Notes: generated by a model from the letters alone, not told the origin. DNA of 64,000 bases from Rhizophagus irregularis (GCF_026210795.1 NC_089430.1:2170001-2234000); one strand, 5' to 3'; positions 47,801 to 59,690 are shown, counted from the first letter of the stretch. Numbers and translations: made by a program.

Positions 47801-49509
47801 TTAAAGCAACTACTTTACTTGAAATTCTTTTATAATTTTTACTCTTTTTAGACTCCTTATAGAATGGACCATTCCTCCATATTGCTGAATATGTTGTTAT
47901 AGAATCACCTCTGCTCATTTCTTTAATTTCGCTAAATTGACTGCATGGTATCCATTCAAATAGTATACTATCATTATATTCAGTTTTTAATTGCATACTT
48001 TGAATAAAATCATCAATTTTTTCATTTCCACTTGTCCATGTAAAATAATTTTGAACCAAAATATAATCATTTGTATCTAGATTTTGAGATATCCCATAAA
48101 TTATATGACCCCTTTCTCCAAATATTGTACTTGAATATTTTTTGACCTAAGGTACAATAAAAGAAATGAGTATATTTAATTTAAAGCGCTATATTAATTA
48201 AAATTTATACCTCATTCATCAAAAATTCAATAGGATCTTGCAAGTTACTATGTAAACATTTCAAAGTAACATTTTTATTTGAATCTCTAGTATAATTTTC
48301 CTTCATAATATTCTTGTAGTGTAATGGACCATCTTTCCATATTGCTGAGTATATTGTTATAGAATCATCTTTGCCCATTTCTTTAATTTCATTAAACTGA
48401 CTGTATGGTATCCATTCAAATAATGTTTTATTATATTTAGTTCTTGATTGCATTCCTTTAATGAAATCATCAATTTTTTCATTTCCACTTGTCCGGATAA
48501 ACCAATTTTGAACCAAAATGTAATCATTTGTATCTGGATTTTGAGATATACCATACAATACATAAATTGATGCATATTCTGTTGAATATTTTTTAGCCTA
48601 ATTATAAACAAATGAGTTAAATGTATTATATTAAAAATGAAATTAAAAATAATTGCAGAAATAAAATTTTACCTTATTTATTAGGAAGTCAATGGGATTT
48701 TGTGAGTTATGCAAACATTTTAAAGCAACTGCTTTATTTGAAATTCTTTTATAATTTTTATTTTTTTTATACTCCTTACTATATAATGGTCCATTCCTCC
48801 ATATTGCTGAATATGTTGTTATAGAATCAATTTTGCTTGTTTCTTTGATTTCATTAAACTGAGTGTATGGTATCCATTCAAATACTACATCATTACGGGT
48901 GTTTCCTTTAAATTGCCTTTCTTTAATGAAATCATCAATTTTTTCATTTCCACTTATCCAATTTACGAGGGTTAAAGAATTATTTTGAACCAAAATATAA
49001 TCATTTGTATCTGGATTTTGAGATATACCATACAATTTAAGAAATGGCCCAAATTTTGTTGAATATTTATATTTTTTAGACTAAACATAAACAAAAAAGA
49101 TAAATGTATTATATATATTAAAAAAAATTAGAAATAATTGCAAAATATATTGTACCTTATTTATTAGGGAGTCGATAGGATTTTGTGAATTATGTAAACA
49201 TTCTAAAGCAACTTTTTTATTTGAAATTCTAGTATAATGTTTATCCCGTTTACTCTTGTGTAATGGACCATCTCCCCATATTGCTGAATATACTGTCATA
49301 GAACTACTTTTGCTGATTTCTTTAATTTCACTAAACTGACTGTATGGTATCCATTCAAATACTATGAAATCATGGTCTACAACTTTTAATTGCCTTTCTC
49401 GAATAAAATTATCAATTTTTTCATTTCCGCTGGTCCAATTTTTTAATTTATTTTTTAAATGTTTTAAATAATATTTTGAATATTCGATGCCTATATTTTG
49501 CGAAGACAT
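41827..49509 (-). CDS. Complete tandem N-lobe protein kinase gene, 16 exons
   Basis: Predicted exons (5' to 3'): 49156-49509, 48673-49080, 48211-48597, 47754-48146, 47304-47681, 46856-47239, 46399-46791, 45964-46329, 45499-45891, 45025-45426, 44574-44960, 44148-44510, 43696-44076, 43231-43629, 42759-43154, 41827-42675. All boundaries are phase 0 with GT/AG; I saw no internal stop, giving 2210 aa if all are used. The first exon starts MSSQNIGIEYSK and lacks the hinge segment. The internal exons repeat YGISQNPDTNDYILVQ, WTSGNEKIDDFI, FEWIPYSQF, a glycine-loop region, VALKCLHN and EFLINE. Only the last N-lobe (42759-43154) has a canonical loop, GSGGFAEVYSA. The C-lobe exon has HHDFHTGN (Arg of HRD is His), DMG for DFG, APE and DIYSMG. 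A TATAAATA lies 37 nt before the ATG. Use of all exons in one mRNA is untested. Confidence 0.75.
42759..49509 (-). repeat. Array of fifteen kinase N-lobe exons, period about 0.45 kb
   Basis: One 5' exon plus fourteen internal exons of 363-408 nt separated by about 55-80 nt introns. Two exon types largely alternate by their first residues: type A begins A(K/E)KY and runs into VLYGIS; type V begins V(K/E)(K/I/R)Y, has a longer FGxxxxx stretch and runs into IYG or FYG. The order after exon 2 (SKKY, A-like) is A,V,A,V,V,A,V,A,V,A,V,V,A. The glycine loop is replaced by K(N/S/D)(G/D)SITIYSAIW in most copies, while the beta3 Lys (VALK, VTLK, VLLK) survives except in exon 1 (VALE) and exon 9 (VVLE). 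Confidence 0.9.
46741..47636. repeat. Perfect 448-bp tandem duplication inside the exon array
   Basis: 46741-47188 and 47189-47636 read identically by eye over one exon, its intron and the start of the next exon. The sequences diverge at 46740/47188 (ATCCC) versus 47636 (ATACC). This makes two consecutive type-V exon starts and two near-identical N-lobes (INISGNEKLDDF, TIIECIPYSQF). Confidence 0.9.
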
Positions 49510-49545
49510 TATTTGAATGCTCAAAAAATTCTTGAATAAAAACCC

Positions 49546-49553
49546 TATTTATA
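49546..49553 (-). promoter_or_regulatory. TATA box of the 16-exon kinase gene
   Basis: TATAAATA on the minus strand, 37 nt before the ATG at 49509, followed by GGG and an AT-rich leader. The spacing matches the 36 nt of the secreted gene at 19260 and supports 49509 as the true gene start. Confidence 0.55.
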
Positions 49554-49559
49554 ACAAAC

Positions 49560-51905
49560 TATAGTGACCATTATGAGCAATTTATACGTAGCAATGCATG
49601 ATAATGTGAATATAACGTCATGCCTTCAAATTATGTGCAAGATTACAGGTTTCACACATAAACAATACGAATATGTTGACAATTTTTCAACAAATTCTTT
49701 TAATTAGGACGCTCCTCGCAAATGTCACATGGCTAAACTTACAATAGGTCTCATTAGAATATTGCCAAGTGCGCGTGATACCGTGAAAGGCTAATAAAAT
49801 GCATTTATTTTTTTTATGGGTTAGCGGCCATTGTAATAATATATTTTAAACAAATGCACTAGCTTATTTTTGTTTATTATTATTAAGCCTGTTTGTTATT
49901 TGGGAACTTGGAGTAATGTAATTAAAACAAATCATAAAGTCATAATAATATTATATATGTATATATATATATATATAGAGTTGAAAATCCAAAAAAACAA
50001 TTAAATCAAATTAAAATGAATAGCAATAAAATTTTATAATTGACAATTTATTATAATATTTTCTTTGCTTCAATTATTTAAGTTAAAATCAATTTTTTAT
50101 TATCTAAACACTATTGTTTCTCGTCAAAATGAAGCCATTTATCGTTTCTTGTTCTTAAAAAATGAAATCAAGAGGTTAATTAAATAAAAAACAAATATAA
50201 CAAAGCTACCAACACGACAAGGAATTCGGGAACTAAATTTGTTTCTTTTTTTCTAAATAAAATAGAAAATAGTTCATTTTAATCTAAATAAACTTCATTA
50301 AGAGATATTTTTGTATATCAGCGATTAGCCGAAATCCATACTATAACAAATCCGGAATATTTTTATTTATGTAACACTGGTGTAGCAAAAATAATTACAT
50401 GGTTAAAAAAAAATTTATTTGATTATACTTTAAAGCGGGATTCACATTAAATTAGTAAATTAACAAAAAATATTCCAAACTTATATTAAACAGTCACATG
50501 AGATTTAAATTTTATCGTTTGACAAAAGATAGAAAATAAAAAAATAAGTATTGTTTACGTTAGCCCATGCAGATTTTCATAGACTGATATTTTTACTAAT
50601 CATCACAATAACACAATTAACACATGAGAGCTATACCAGAAAGGTCAGGTCTTGGTTATTTGCTAGAATGAGCCAAAAATCATGTAGATCACCTCCATTT
50701 GTGGATAATGCTGACCAGCATTACATAGTGTCGGCCCTGAAGAAATGCGTAGAGCTAATACGATAGTAAATGTGTGCCGATTTCCCCGGTCCTCACAATA
50801 AAAAAAGAATAAAAAATATAGCAGATAACACGTGGGGACAGGACCCTTCATTATGGCAATTATGGCCAATGCGTAGTCCATTTTTATCCACTTTTGGCCT
50901 TGTGACTCCAATTAGTACAATTTTGTCGAAACATTTTTTTTTTATAGTATTTTTATAAATTATAAGAATATAATACACCTTAATTTCCATGTATGGATGA
51001 ATTAAATTTTTTTTTGTGATCATATCAGTAAAAGGTTTAGAACGAATTTTCGTTTCACAATCGGACTCACAAATAAGACTAATATGTGGCGCAGAAGTTC
51101 TGAAATCATATCATGTGAAAATAAATTTATCACCAAAATTGGCAAGACCGTTTACTTATGCAGAAGTTGGACGCAGTACTAGATGCAAACGCACATGACA
51201 CAGAGATTAAAATGTTACTGTATTGTCATGAAGTATATAAGCATTATGATTATCATTATAATTTTTGATCTTAATCAATTAATTTTTTAGATATTCGCTG
51301 TAATTATGTATGAATCAAGTGATTTATTTTATTTTCGTATTATATTTTATTCAAAATAATGTATAATATAAATTATTACTATAAAGATATTTCTGTTAAC
51401 TCCTTGCCGAAGAGATTTTGATTTTGCTGCTCGTCACGTGCGGCCAATTATGAGCATTGTTAATCTTGTATTAATTGAGGTCATCGGCCGTCATCCACGC
51501 TGTTTAGGTCTTTCAGATGATATTTTTTATTTTGTAACGAGTCTAAAAAGACCCTTTTTTCGTTCATAATTTTTTTTTCTTTTCTTTTTTTATTGTCAAA
51601 ACTGAAAACAATTTAAATAGCCACCTATTACAGTATTTACAGGTGGCTACCATTGTGTAGAAAAAAAAATACGGGTCTTCTATTGATTAGAGATTGTTTT
51701 TCTTTTAAATTCGTAGCGTAGTTTTACTTTTCGAATATTTAGTTACCGAACGGGATGAATAACATTTAGGTAGTTTATGTTTGTTTGTTTTTTGTATTCA
51801 AAATACATAAGCTCTGATAACCACTCTTTAGAAATAAAATAAAATAAATCTTCCACGCTGGACTCAACAACAGTTTCCCAAACTGTACCCTAATTTTATT
51901 TAATT
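49560..51905. other. Non-coding stretch
   Basis: Promoter side of the minus-strand kinase, then AT-rich sequence with a TA microsatellite (49953-49975). 50630-50900 and 51410-51520 are GC-richer islands without credible frames; the short overlapping ORFs there run on both strands and have no domain. Confidence 0.4.
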
Positions 51906-51910
51906 AATAA

Positions 51911-53432
51911 TAGATCCTGTTCCGAAAGGGTTGGTCAGACCCGGGTTATTTGACCCGACTCGTGTTTAAATTCTGGGTTTGATCCAACCCGTCAGGTCAG
52001 GGTCATTCCTTTGCTCGGTTTTAATTTCTAACTTTAATTGTATTATAAAAATGAATGAAGCTCTCCTGGAAAGTAAAATTTTTTAAGAAGCAAACTTTTT
52101 ATTAGAGAACTTTTTGAAGAAAGGAATTTCCATCACATATAAAAGTGTAAAAACTCATTAAAAGTTTATGGTTTTAAGGCTGGTTTGATCATGGAAGCAG
52201 TGGACGTTTATGTTCTGAACATCGGTTGTGTTCCCAAAAAAGATAGTGTTTGAAAGATTCAATCTCAAAAGCAATACAATCCGAACATGTACAGTATGTG
52301 TTTGAAATCTTGATTGGTGGGTGTTAGGATATGAAAAGAAGGATCTAATGAGAGTTATAAATTTAGAATTTTAAATTTTATATTAAATATGATTATGATA
52401 ATTATTGAAGTAGACTATTCTTATCATTCATTGAACCACTTTGATCCATAACGAGTACAACTAATATGAAAAGCTAGGCCATGTTAGGTTGCTTAGGCGG
52501 AGTCCATGGTCTTAAAAATTCGACGGGTGGACGAGGTGACAAACCATGTGTTGACGGCTCATGCAGAGGTTGTTAGGGGGGTGTGAGATGTTTCGGTCTT
52601 CGGTGGTCGCAGCAATTCGCCAAGTCACGTGGATTACAAGAAGAAGAAATGATTGAAAACACTCGGACGAAGAAAAGAATTAATTTACCTTTGGACGAAG
52701 CTTTACATTTCGAGTCAAGGCCATGCAGAAAAAGGGTTTGTTTTTTTTGTTTTTTAATTTTAGACTAGTCTTCGTGCATGTGGCATTTCTTCCTTGTCGT
52801 AGATAGTAAAATTTTATTTTTACCAAAATTGTAATGTACCACGACGTTAAATTATAGCAGACATAGCCATTACTTTTTATTTAATTTTGGAGGGGTTAGA
52901 AAGTTATAACATAAAGGTGATGGTTATAGTTGTTCAAGTGAAAAGGATTAAATAATGGTCGAGTACCTTCTGCCTGGAGATGGAGAAGAACGGCATTAGC
53001 GGGTATAACAGGAGATGCATTTCTGATGTAATTGAATGTTGTATCGTTTTTTGAATTTGTATAAGTTCTCTTCCTTTATTCAATAAAATTGCGATCTTTT
53101 ACCTTAAAAAAAAAAAAAAAAAAAAAAAATATGAAAAAGCTAGATATTCATAACTTTAACATGTGCTGTAAGTATACGCCAAAATTATTAATAATATAAA
53201 ATATTGAAAATTTATCAAATTTTATTTGTGCGACCTATTGTCTTGCTGATAAACGAACTTGTTTTGAAATTTTACTGACTCGGGTTATTCGGAAGTTAAA
53301 TTATGTCGAGTCGGGTCAAGGGTCGAATTACATAAATGTAAGTCCAAAAATTTATCGAGTTTTGTTTTTATACTCGGGTCGAGTTCAAGTACATTCTCAA
53401 ACCCGATCTGACTCGACCCTTTCGGAACACTA
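51911..53432. mobile_element. hAT-like element with TGTTCCGAAAGGGT ends
   Basis: The left end has TAGATCCTGTTCCGAAAGGG. The right end, as its complement, is TAGTGTTCCGAAAGGGTCGA. Both are followed by GGGTCAGACCCGGG / GACTCGACCC-type subterminal repeats, as in the MITE at 7387-7763. No transposase frame and no convincing 8-bp duplication were found, so it is non-autonomous or decayed. About 650 bp of its length is the nested retrocopy at 52478-53129. Confidence 0.55.
52478..53129 (+). mobile_element. Poly(A)-tailed retrocopy nested in the hAT-like element
   Basis: Begins GCCATGTTAGGTTGCTTAGG and ends in 24 A residues (53106-53129), with AATAAA 18 nt before the tail (53082-53087). It is flanked by AATATGAAAAGCTAG (52463-52477) and AATATGAAAAAGCTAG (53128-53143), a target duplication of about 15 bp differing by one A. 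These are hallmarks of LINE-mediated retroposition of a polyadenylated RNA. A 61-codon frame inside (52583-52768, with QQFAKSRGLQEEEMIENTRT) may be a trace of the parent transcript. It is GC-richer than its host element. Confidence 0.75.
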
Positions 53433-53439
53433 TTAGGCA

Positions 53440-54660
53440 AGATAAAATTATATTGAATGAAGAGCGTTAAATTTATGCGAAAGTTTTTACGTTTTCATTT
53501 ATTTATTTATACTATGGTTTTATATATTAATGGGAAAATTGAATAAATTCGTAGACCCGAATTTATCATAAGTTCTGGCCAACATATTTTGTTTCAAATT
53601 TGGGCCGATCGTATGAAAACCATGCAATTTCAATGCTTATATTACATGGATCTTCTTTTAAAAATCTGACTGGTAATTTGATAGAGCTTATCTCAAGGAA
53701 CAAAGTTACCAGTTTATTTTTTCTAAATTGTATTTTTTTTAAGGAGTTGAAAGATTTTTAAGTGTTACATTTTATTATATCTAATAATTATTGGGAGAAT
53801 TAATGCTAAAAAATGTTATATCAGATATACAAATGTTATAAATAATAATAGAATGTAGGCTTTTGATACGTTAATAAGGAATTATTTGAGATTTTAGTAA
53901 TTCTATTAGTTGTTTTATTAGTACATCTAAATTTTCACATTTTTAATTTGTTTGACCAAATTAATTATCAGAATTAGATATTATTTATTTAGTTAAAAAC
54001 CTAATATTGGAATATATTAGCATAAATTCAGTTTTGATAGCCAAAATTAATTATAATTTTTGGTAGATTTTTTCTACCAGAATTAATGATAATTTATTAT
54101 TATCCTTTTTGATTAAAAACCTAATATGGAATATAATAGCACAACACTACAAAACAAAATAAAATAATAGTTGAATTAAAGAATCATATATATTATGCAA
54201 TTAACAGAAGTATTTATAAAGTTTGAAATAAATGTAATTACGTTTACAGTAATAAATATCCTGCTTTCTCTCACGATTCTCTTAAGTGATTTTTCTAAAA
54301 AAAAATCTTTATCTCGTTCCAAAATTACTATCTCTGTAATATACAACAATAATGAATTACGGAATTAATATGTAAATAAATTCTAAATAAAATTCATCTG
54401 CTATTTGTCACACAAATGCATAATAATGGGCGAACATTATAGCTGTAGGTGCAAAAAGTTTATATAATCAAGTGACGTCTAAAATTGTAAATGATCACGT
54501 GCTGATTATTGGTGATGGCGATAAATGATTTTATTAATTGAAATATCTTAATATACAAAATTTTCTATATTTTTAATATTTTTAATAATCCCTTCACAAG
54601 TTATAATTATCAACAATTTCAACAGAATCGAATTTAATCAACTTTAGATGCAGCATGACA
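53440..54660. other. Non-coding AT-rich stretch
   Basis: No gene seen. A repeated phrase, AAAAACCTAATAT(T)GGAATAT followed by TAGCA, occurs at about 53996-54020 and 54115-54142. Confidence 0.4.
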
Positions 54661-54664
54661 AATT

Positions 54665-55105
54665 TTAATCACTCAGGTCACTAATTAAATTGTTGATTAA
54701 ACTCACAACTTTATTATCAAAAAATCCTTTAACTTGCGCTTTTTCATCATCATCAATATCACAATAATCCAATAGTATACCTTATAATTTTGAGTATTCT
54801 TCAAAACATAATTCTTTAAATAATTCAGAAGCTTCGTCACGATCTTTATAAACACCTTCTCCTCTTTATACAAAATGGCAAGATTATTCTAGCCATCTTA
54901 TGTCCTTGATCTGCAGATTGTTGATATAATTCTTCCGTTTAAACATTCTTTAGAAGATTCTTTAAATAATTCAAAAGCTTTTCTATACCTGATACATTTG
55001 TGCGAGATTATATTAAGCTACACTATGTCCTAATACAGCTGGTTTTTTATATAACTTAAAAGCTTTTTCCTTATCAATATCGGTTCCAACTTCATTGTGG
55101 TAAAA
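54665..55105 (-). pseudogene. Decayed Sel1-like repeat protein
   Basis: Minus-strand pieces in several frames read NEVGTDIDKEKAFKLYKKPA, VLGHSVA*YNLAQMYQ, LFKESSKECL, EELYQQSADQGHKMARI, CIKRGEGVYKDRDEASELFK and finally KGFFDNKVVSLINNLISDLS with stop at 54665-54667. The KAFxLYxxxAxxGHxxAxYNLA and YxxGxGVxxDxxxAxxLF patterns are Sel1 repeats. Several stops and shifts. Sel1 repeats often sit C-terminal to kinase domains in this lineage, but no kinase remnant adjoins. Confidence 0.7.
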
Positions 55106-55129
55106 GTTCAGCTGAAGAAGAATACTTAA

Positions 55130-56490
55130 ACGCAATAAATATGTTAGGAGAGTGTTAAGTAAGTTAAAACTTTCTCATTACCTCGACATATACTTTTAAA
55201 ATTTAAAATTCATATATGTTAATTCAATCACGATTAGATTTTACTTACTGAATTTTAATATCATTATTATAAAGCCAAAAATGAAAATGTTTTTAAAAGT
55301 TATTGTATGAAACTATAATAAATTTATATTCTCTTGCAACCATTTATTAAGTATTGTAAATAAACACAAATTTATGAAATTAAGACATTTTTTGAATCTA
55401 GGCCGTTATTATTTAAAGGACATCATTTATCAATATTCGCTTGAATCAAAATATTATAAAGGATCAGTAGAATTTTTCTAAAGTTAAACTTAATTCGAAC
55501 AAAATAAATCTTCTGAGTAGAAGAACCTCAGTAATCTTAAAAGTTATACTCCTAGACTCCTAGTTTCTTTAAATATCAAAAAATCTAAGCCATTTTAGGA
55601 AAATTAAATAATCAAGGAATTCTACTATTCCCCGCCCTTTATTTACTAAAAATTTCACATAAGGATGAACCTCCTTCTCTATTTACAACATCTACAATTT
55701 ATAATGTAATTTTAATGCCTAAAAATATTACTTGTCGATAATTATATTCTCAATAAATATTTTACTATAGAAGTTAATAAATTATTAAGATTTGAACTGA
55801 ATTATAAACTAAACTTAATAAGTTAATATCAGAACAGCAAATAATGAAATTCTATTATATCATCTAAAATCTAACATTAACTGCAAATTAATATAGATTA
55901 TTACAAAACTGTAAATAGTATTGCATTACTCTTACAAACTATTATTTATTTAATCAATTGTATACTTTGCATTACATAATCTACAATACTCTAATGCTTT
56001 ATATCTAATTAAAATATCCTTTGGACAAAATATTCGTATGGTAAATAAAACAATATGCATTTGACGTTACAGTATTTGGTAATTTTCGTGTAATTTAAGA
56101 TTTGGACATTAGTTAACTAAATATCAGTATATTCATTATATTGGTATATACAGTAATTGGTTTTGATCAATATTATAATAAAAATCAAATTAATTTCAAT
56201 AGTATAGCAATATTATAAACTTGTTCAAATTATAAATTTATTGATATTCTATATATTGTATACAAGTTTATAAATAAATAAAATGAATTACATAAATTAC
56301 AAAATAATCCTAAATAAAATAATAAATAAATAGTAATCTAATTTAATAAATAGTTAAGATCCATCTTACTCGTAGCATAATTTCTTTGCGTATATTGGTA
56401 TCCAATTTCATGATATTGTATTTCTAAAATTTAATATTAATTACATTAATAATGATAAAAATAAAATATGAAAATTTCAGTAATAATTAC
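55130..56490. other. Non-coding AT-rich stretch
   Basis: No gene seen; the part next to 56499 is the 3' flank of the kinase gene. Very AT-rich (55700-56350) with stops in all frames. Confidence 0.45.
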
Positions 56491-56498
56491 CTTCATTA

Positions 56499-58444
56499 TT
56501 ATTTGAATTGACTTTTTTTATTAGAGTTAGAAGCTAAATCTTTTTCATCATCTGTTTTATTATTATAATAAATAAGAAATTTGATTATATGATTTACGGT
56601 ATTGTAATGATAAATTATTTAAAAGCGATTTATTACCATCAAAATAATTTCTTTTATTAGATTTCTCTTCTATTTTATTTAAAAATAAATGAATATAAAT
56701 TAGAATTATAAATCGAAATTTTTTTAAAAAATATATTAATTGCTAATCTTACCAATAATCAAACCATCTTGTAAATCAAAATCAAATTGTATACTATGAT
56801 AAGCTATAAAAATAAAGTTAACATGGTAAAAAATAACAATATTAAGTTAAGCACATTTTAATAATTACCATCTTGTTCTTCTAAATAAATAAAGTAAATA
56901 ATTAATATTATATTGTATAAAGTAAATTGTATAATAAAAAATTCTTACCTTTTGTTGCATTTTTTGGTTCAGGTAAATTTTCAAAATTATAAACTCTACT
57001 ACTAATATCCCAATTACTAGAATTTACACTAAAATTCCCAAGAAAGGAACTATTAGTAGAGCTAGAATTTACATTAAATCTTGTATTTGATTGAGAGTTA
57101 TTAATACTCATGATTTTACTATGTTCATTTTCATTTTGAGAATATGATCTATTAAGATCTCTAAATTTATAAGAAAGAGTACTAATATCAGGTCTTTTCG
57201 TAGGATTAGCATCCCAACATTGTTCCATTAATTCTTTATATTCTAAAGGAGTACCCGGTATTATTTTTGGTCTCATCCCATTTATTATTTTTATTGCAAG
57301 ATCATAATCATGTTTATTAATAAAAGGCGGTTGTCCAGATGAGATTTCCCACATAAGCATGCCAATACTATAAATATCAGCTGCAAAAGTATATTTCTTT
57401 TTAACAATAACTTCAGGTGCTATATATGAAAGATTTCCATATATGCAATCTAATGGTTTATTAGCTGGTCCACAAAATCCAAGATCACTGACGAAAAAGC
57501 TTTGATTTAGTTGACTAAATAATATATTTCCAGAATGTAAATCTCTGTGAATTGCATTTTCATTATGAATAAACCAAACTGTATCAACAATAGTATAAAT
57601 AATTTGAATTCTTTCTTTCCATGTAAGTTCATTATGATTTTGTTGCAAATATTCTCTTAGATTAAAATTCATAAGATTCATTACAATCATATAATTTCCA
57701 TTAAATGGATTTTGAGTTAAACCACAACATTGCACTATAAGGGAAGTTTTGCTACTTAAGTATAGATGAGATATACCCTATAAAAATTAAAAACAATTGC
57801 AATTAAATTTTTTTAAAAAAAAATTCAAAATACTTTTAATTACTTGTATATACCTCCTCAAACCAACTTTTATTGGCACTTTCAACATTTTCTAATTTTT
57901 TGAGCACCATATTTTTACTTCCACCTCTTATTAATTGTTTTTCTTTTAAATCCCATTCTTCATAACGTCCATCAATCCAAACTGCAGTATAAATTTCAGA
58001 ACATCCACCTTTAGTTAAGTATTTAATATATTGTAAATTATTATAAGGAATCCATTCTACTATCAAATCTGGTCTAAGTGCTTTTATTTGACATTGTTGT
58101 ATTAAATTATCAATATCATTATTTCCAGATGTCCAGTTTGAAAAATTTTCTTTTAAATAATTTCGAATACAATGTTCACAATATAATGTAGCTAAACATT
58201 CATCATGACAATTTTCACAAATTCTTTTTGTTCCTTGATTATTAATAATTTTATGATAATCAAATTCTTTATTTAATATTTTTACTGCATATGATTTTTC
58301 ATCCTTTGTAAGAGATTTGTCAGCAAGAACTGTTTGTATTCTAAATACATGTCGTTTTTCTAAATTATTTTGAATATTAAAGTCTACTAATGCATATGCT
58401 CTATTGATTGCAGCTCTCGTTATTTCTTCTCGAATAGTAGCCAT
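56499..58444 (-). CDS. TKL-like protein kinase with N-terminal cysteine motif, six exons
   Basis: Predicted exons: 57854-58444, 56949-57777, 56869-56880 (12 nt), 56753-56803, 56637-56669, 56499-56551, joining to 522 aa. The start MATIREEITRAAINRAY is preferred over the ATG 27 nt upstream (58471), which would add a short hydrophobic extension. Order: helical N-terminus (1-85); C-x2-C-x3-C-x5-C-x2-C motif (CENCHDECLATLYCEHC, about 91-107); WTSGN; EWIPYNNL; glycine loop altered to TKGGCSEIYTA; Lys in VLKKL; hinge YMIVMNL; HRDLHSGN; DLG in place of DFG; APE; DIYSIGMLMWE; NPTKRPDI. Catalytic Asp and Asn are present, so activity is likely. The tail of phase-1 micro-exons is Asn/Ser-rich then acidic and basic, ending KKSQFK. 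Exon 1/exon 2 split after alpha-C is the same position used in both tandem arrays. Confidence 0.85.
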
Positions 58445-58519
58445 AATACTGTAATAAAATTTAAAATACAATTTTAAACATGAAAGGATGAACGGAAAAA
58501 GGTCTATTAAATTCCGGAG

Positions 58520-59690
58520 TGAGTTTCACAAAATTTACGTAAACAGCAGTCTGAATTCTTAATCACGTGAATTAAAATGGAGTAAAGGGAAAATAATTTT
58601 CAATTTTTAAAGTATAACTTAATTTATGAAAAAATTTTTTATGAATAAACAAAAAAAACATCAATAGATGTATATAATAAATTTTGTTTATTTTCTAATT
58701 CGTTCTTGTTCGTTCTTGTATAGTTTTATACTCGTTGTATTTCTCGATTTTGTTACAAGTCACTAATTTTGTTTATTATTATTTATCAAAAAAATAAAGA
58801 AAAATATTGTTTATGGGTAGTATTCGAGGCCAACTAAATTTTTATGTCGTTTTTTTTTCCGATAATTCCGTTGGATATCCGTTGGCGTAGGTTTGCATAA
58901 ATTTAACAATATACTTTATTCAATCATTATATAAAATAATTTCTATCAACTTCTTTTTAAAGAATTGTATATAATGAAAAAAAAAAATTTCACATCCAAA
59001 AGAGTAATTTTTATTTTGTGCGGGTCTCGGGGTCTGCTGTTTGCATAAAATAATAAATATGTAAATAAAATAATGAAAATTATTTGGCTGAAATTTTTAA
59101 GTCGTACGGAAGATTAATTAGTTTCACAAAATTTACGTAAACAGTCGATCCATATAAATCCTTAATCACGTGAGTTAAAATTGAGTAACTGAAAAATTAA
59201 GGGAAAAATAAATATTTACAAGAATTTTTTTTTTAAAGTATAACTTATTTTATGAAAAATTTTTTATGCGTAAAACAAAAAAAAAACATTAATAGATGTA
59301 CTGTATATAATAAATTGAAACGTTACTTTCTTACTAATTCGTTCTTGTTCGTTCTTTTATAATCGTATTTCTCGATTTTGGTACAAGTCACACTAATTTT
59401 TGCTTCTTAATATTTGTCTTAAAAAGAAAAATGTTGTTTATGGGTACCGTCCATTGGATATCCGTTAATGTAGATTTTTTAAATGATTCACATGAAAGAA
59501 AAATATTTTATGTTAAAGTATATTGTTAAATTTAACTTTTTTTCTGACCGAATTTTTAGTTTGTTTAAATTTAAAAAATTGAATATAATTAGCTAATTTC
59601 TGTACGACTTAAAAATTTCAGCCTAATGATCTTATTTACGTATTTATTATTTTATGAATCCCGCAGACACGCACAAAATCATACACTCTA
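58520..59690. repeat. Compound direct and inverted duplication upstream of the kinase gene
   Basis: A block of about 280 bp at 58520-58800 (AGTTTCACAAAATTTACGTA, AATCACGTGA, TTCGTTCTTGTTCGTTCTT, TTTCTCGATTTTG) recurs directly at about 59120-59410. In addition about 95 bp at 59010-59118 (TTTTGTGCGGGTCT through GCTGAAATTTTTAAGTCGTA) is inverted at about 59592-59690. AATTTAACAATATACTTTA (58897-58920) is mirrored by TAAAGTATATTGTTAAATT (59514-59533). The first block lies within 60-350 nt of the kinase start, so a promoter segment may have been copied. Confidence 0.65.

Noticed and set aside
50551-51198. Cluster of short overlapping ORFs on both strands
   Set aside because: Frames overlap on opposite strands without a domain; more likely a GC-richer repeat island.
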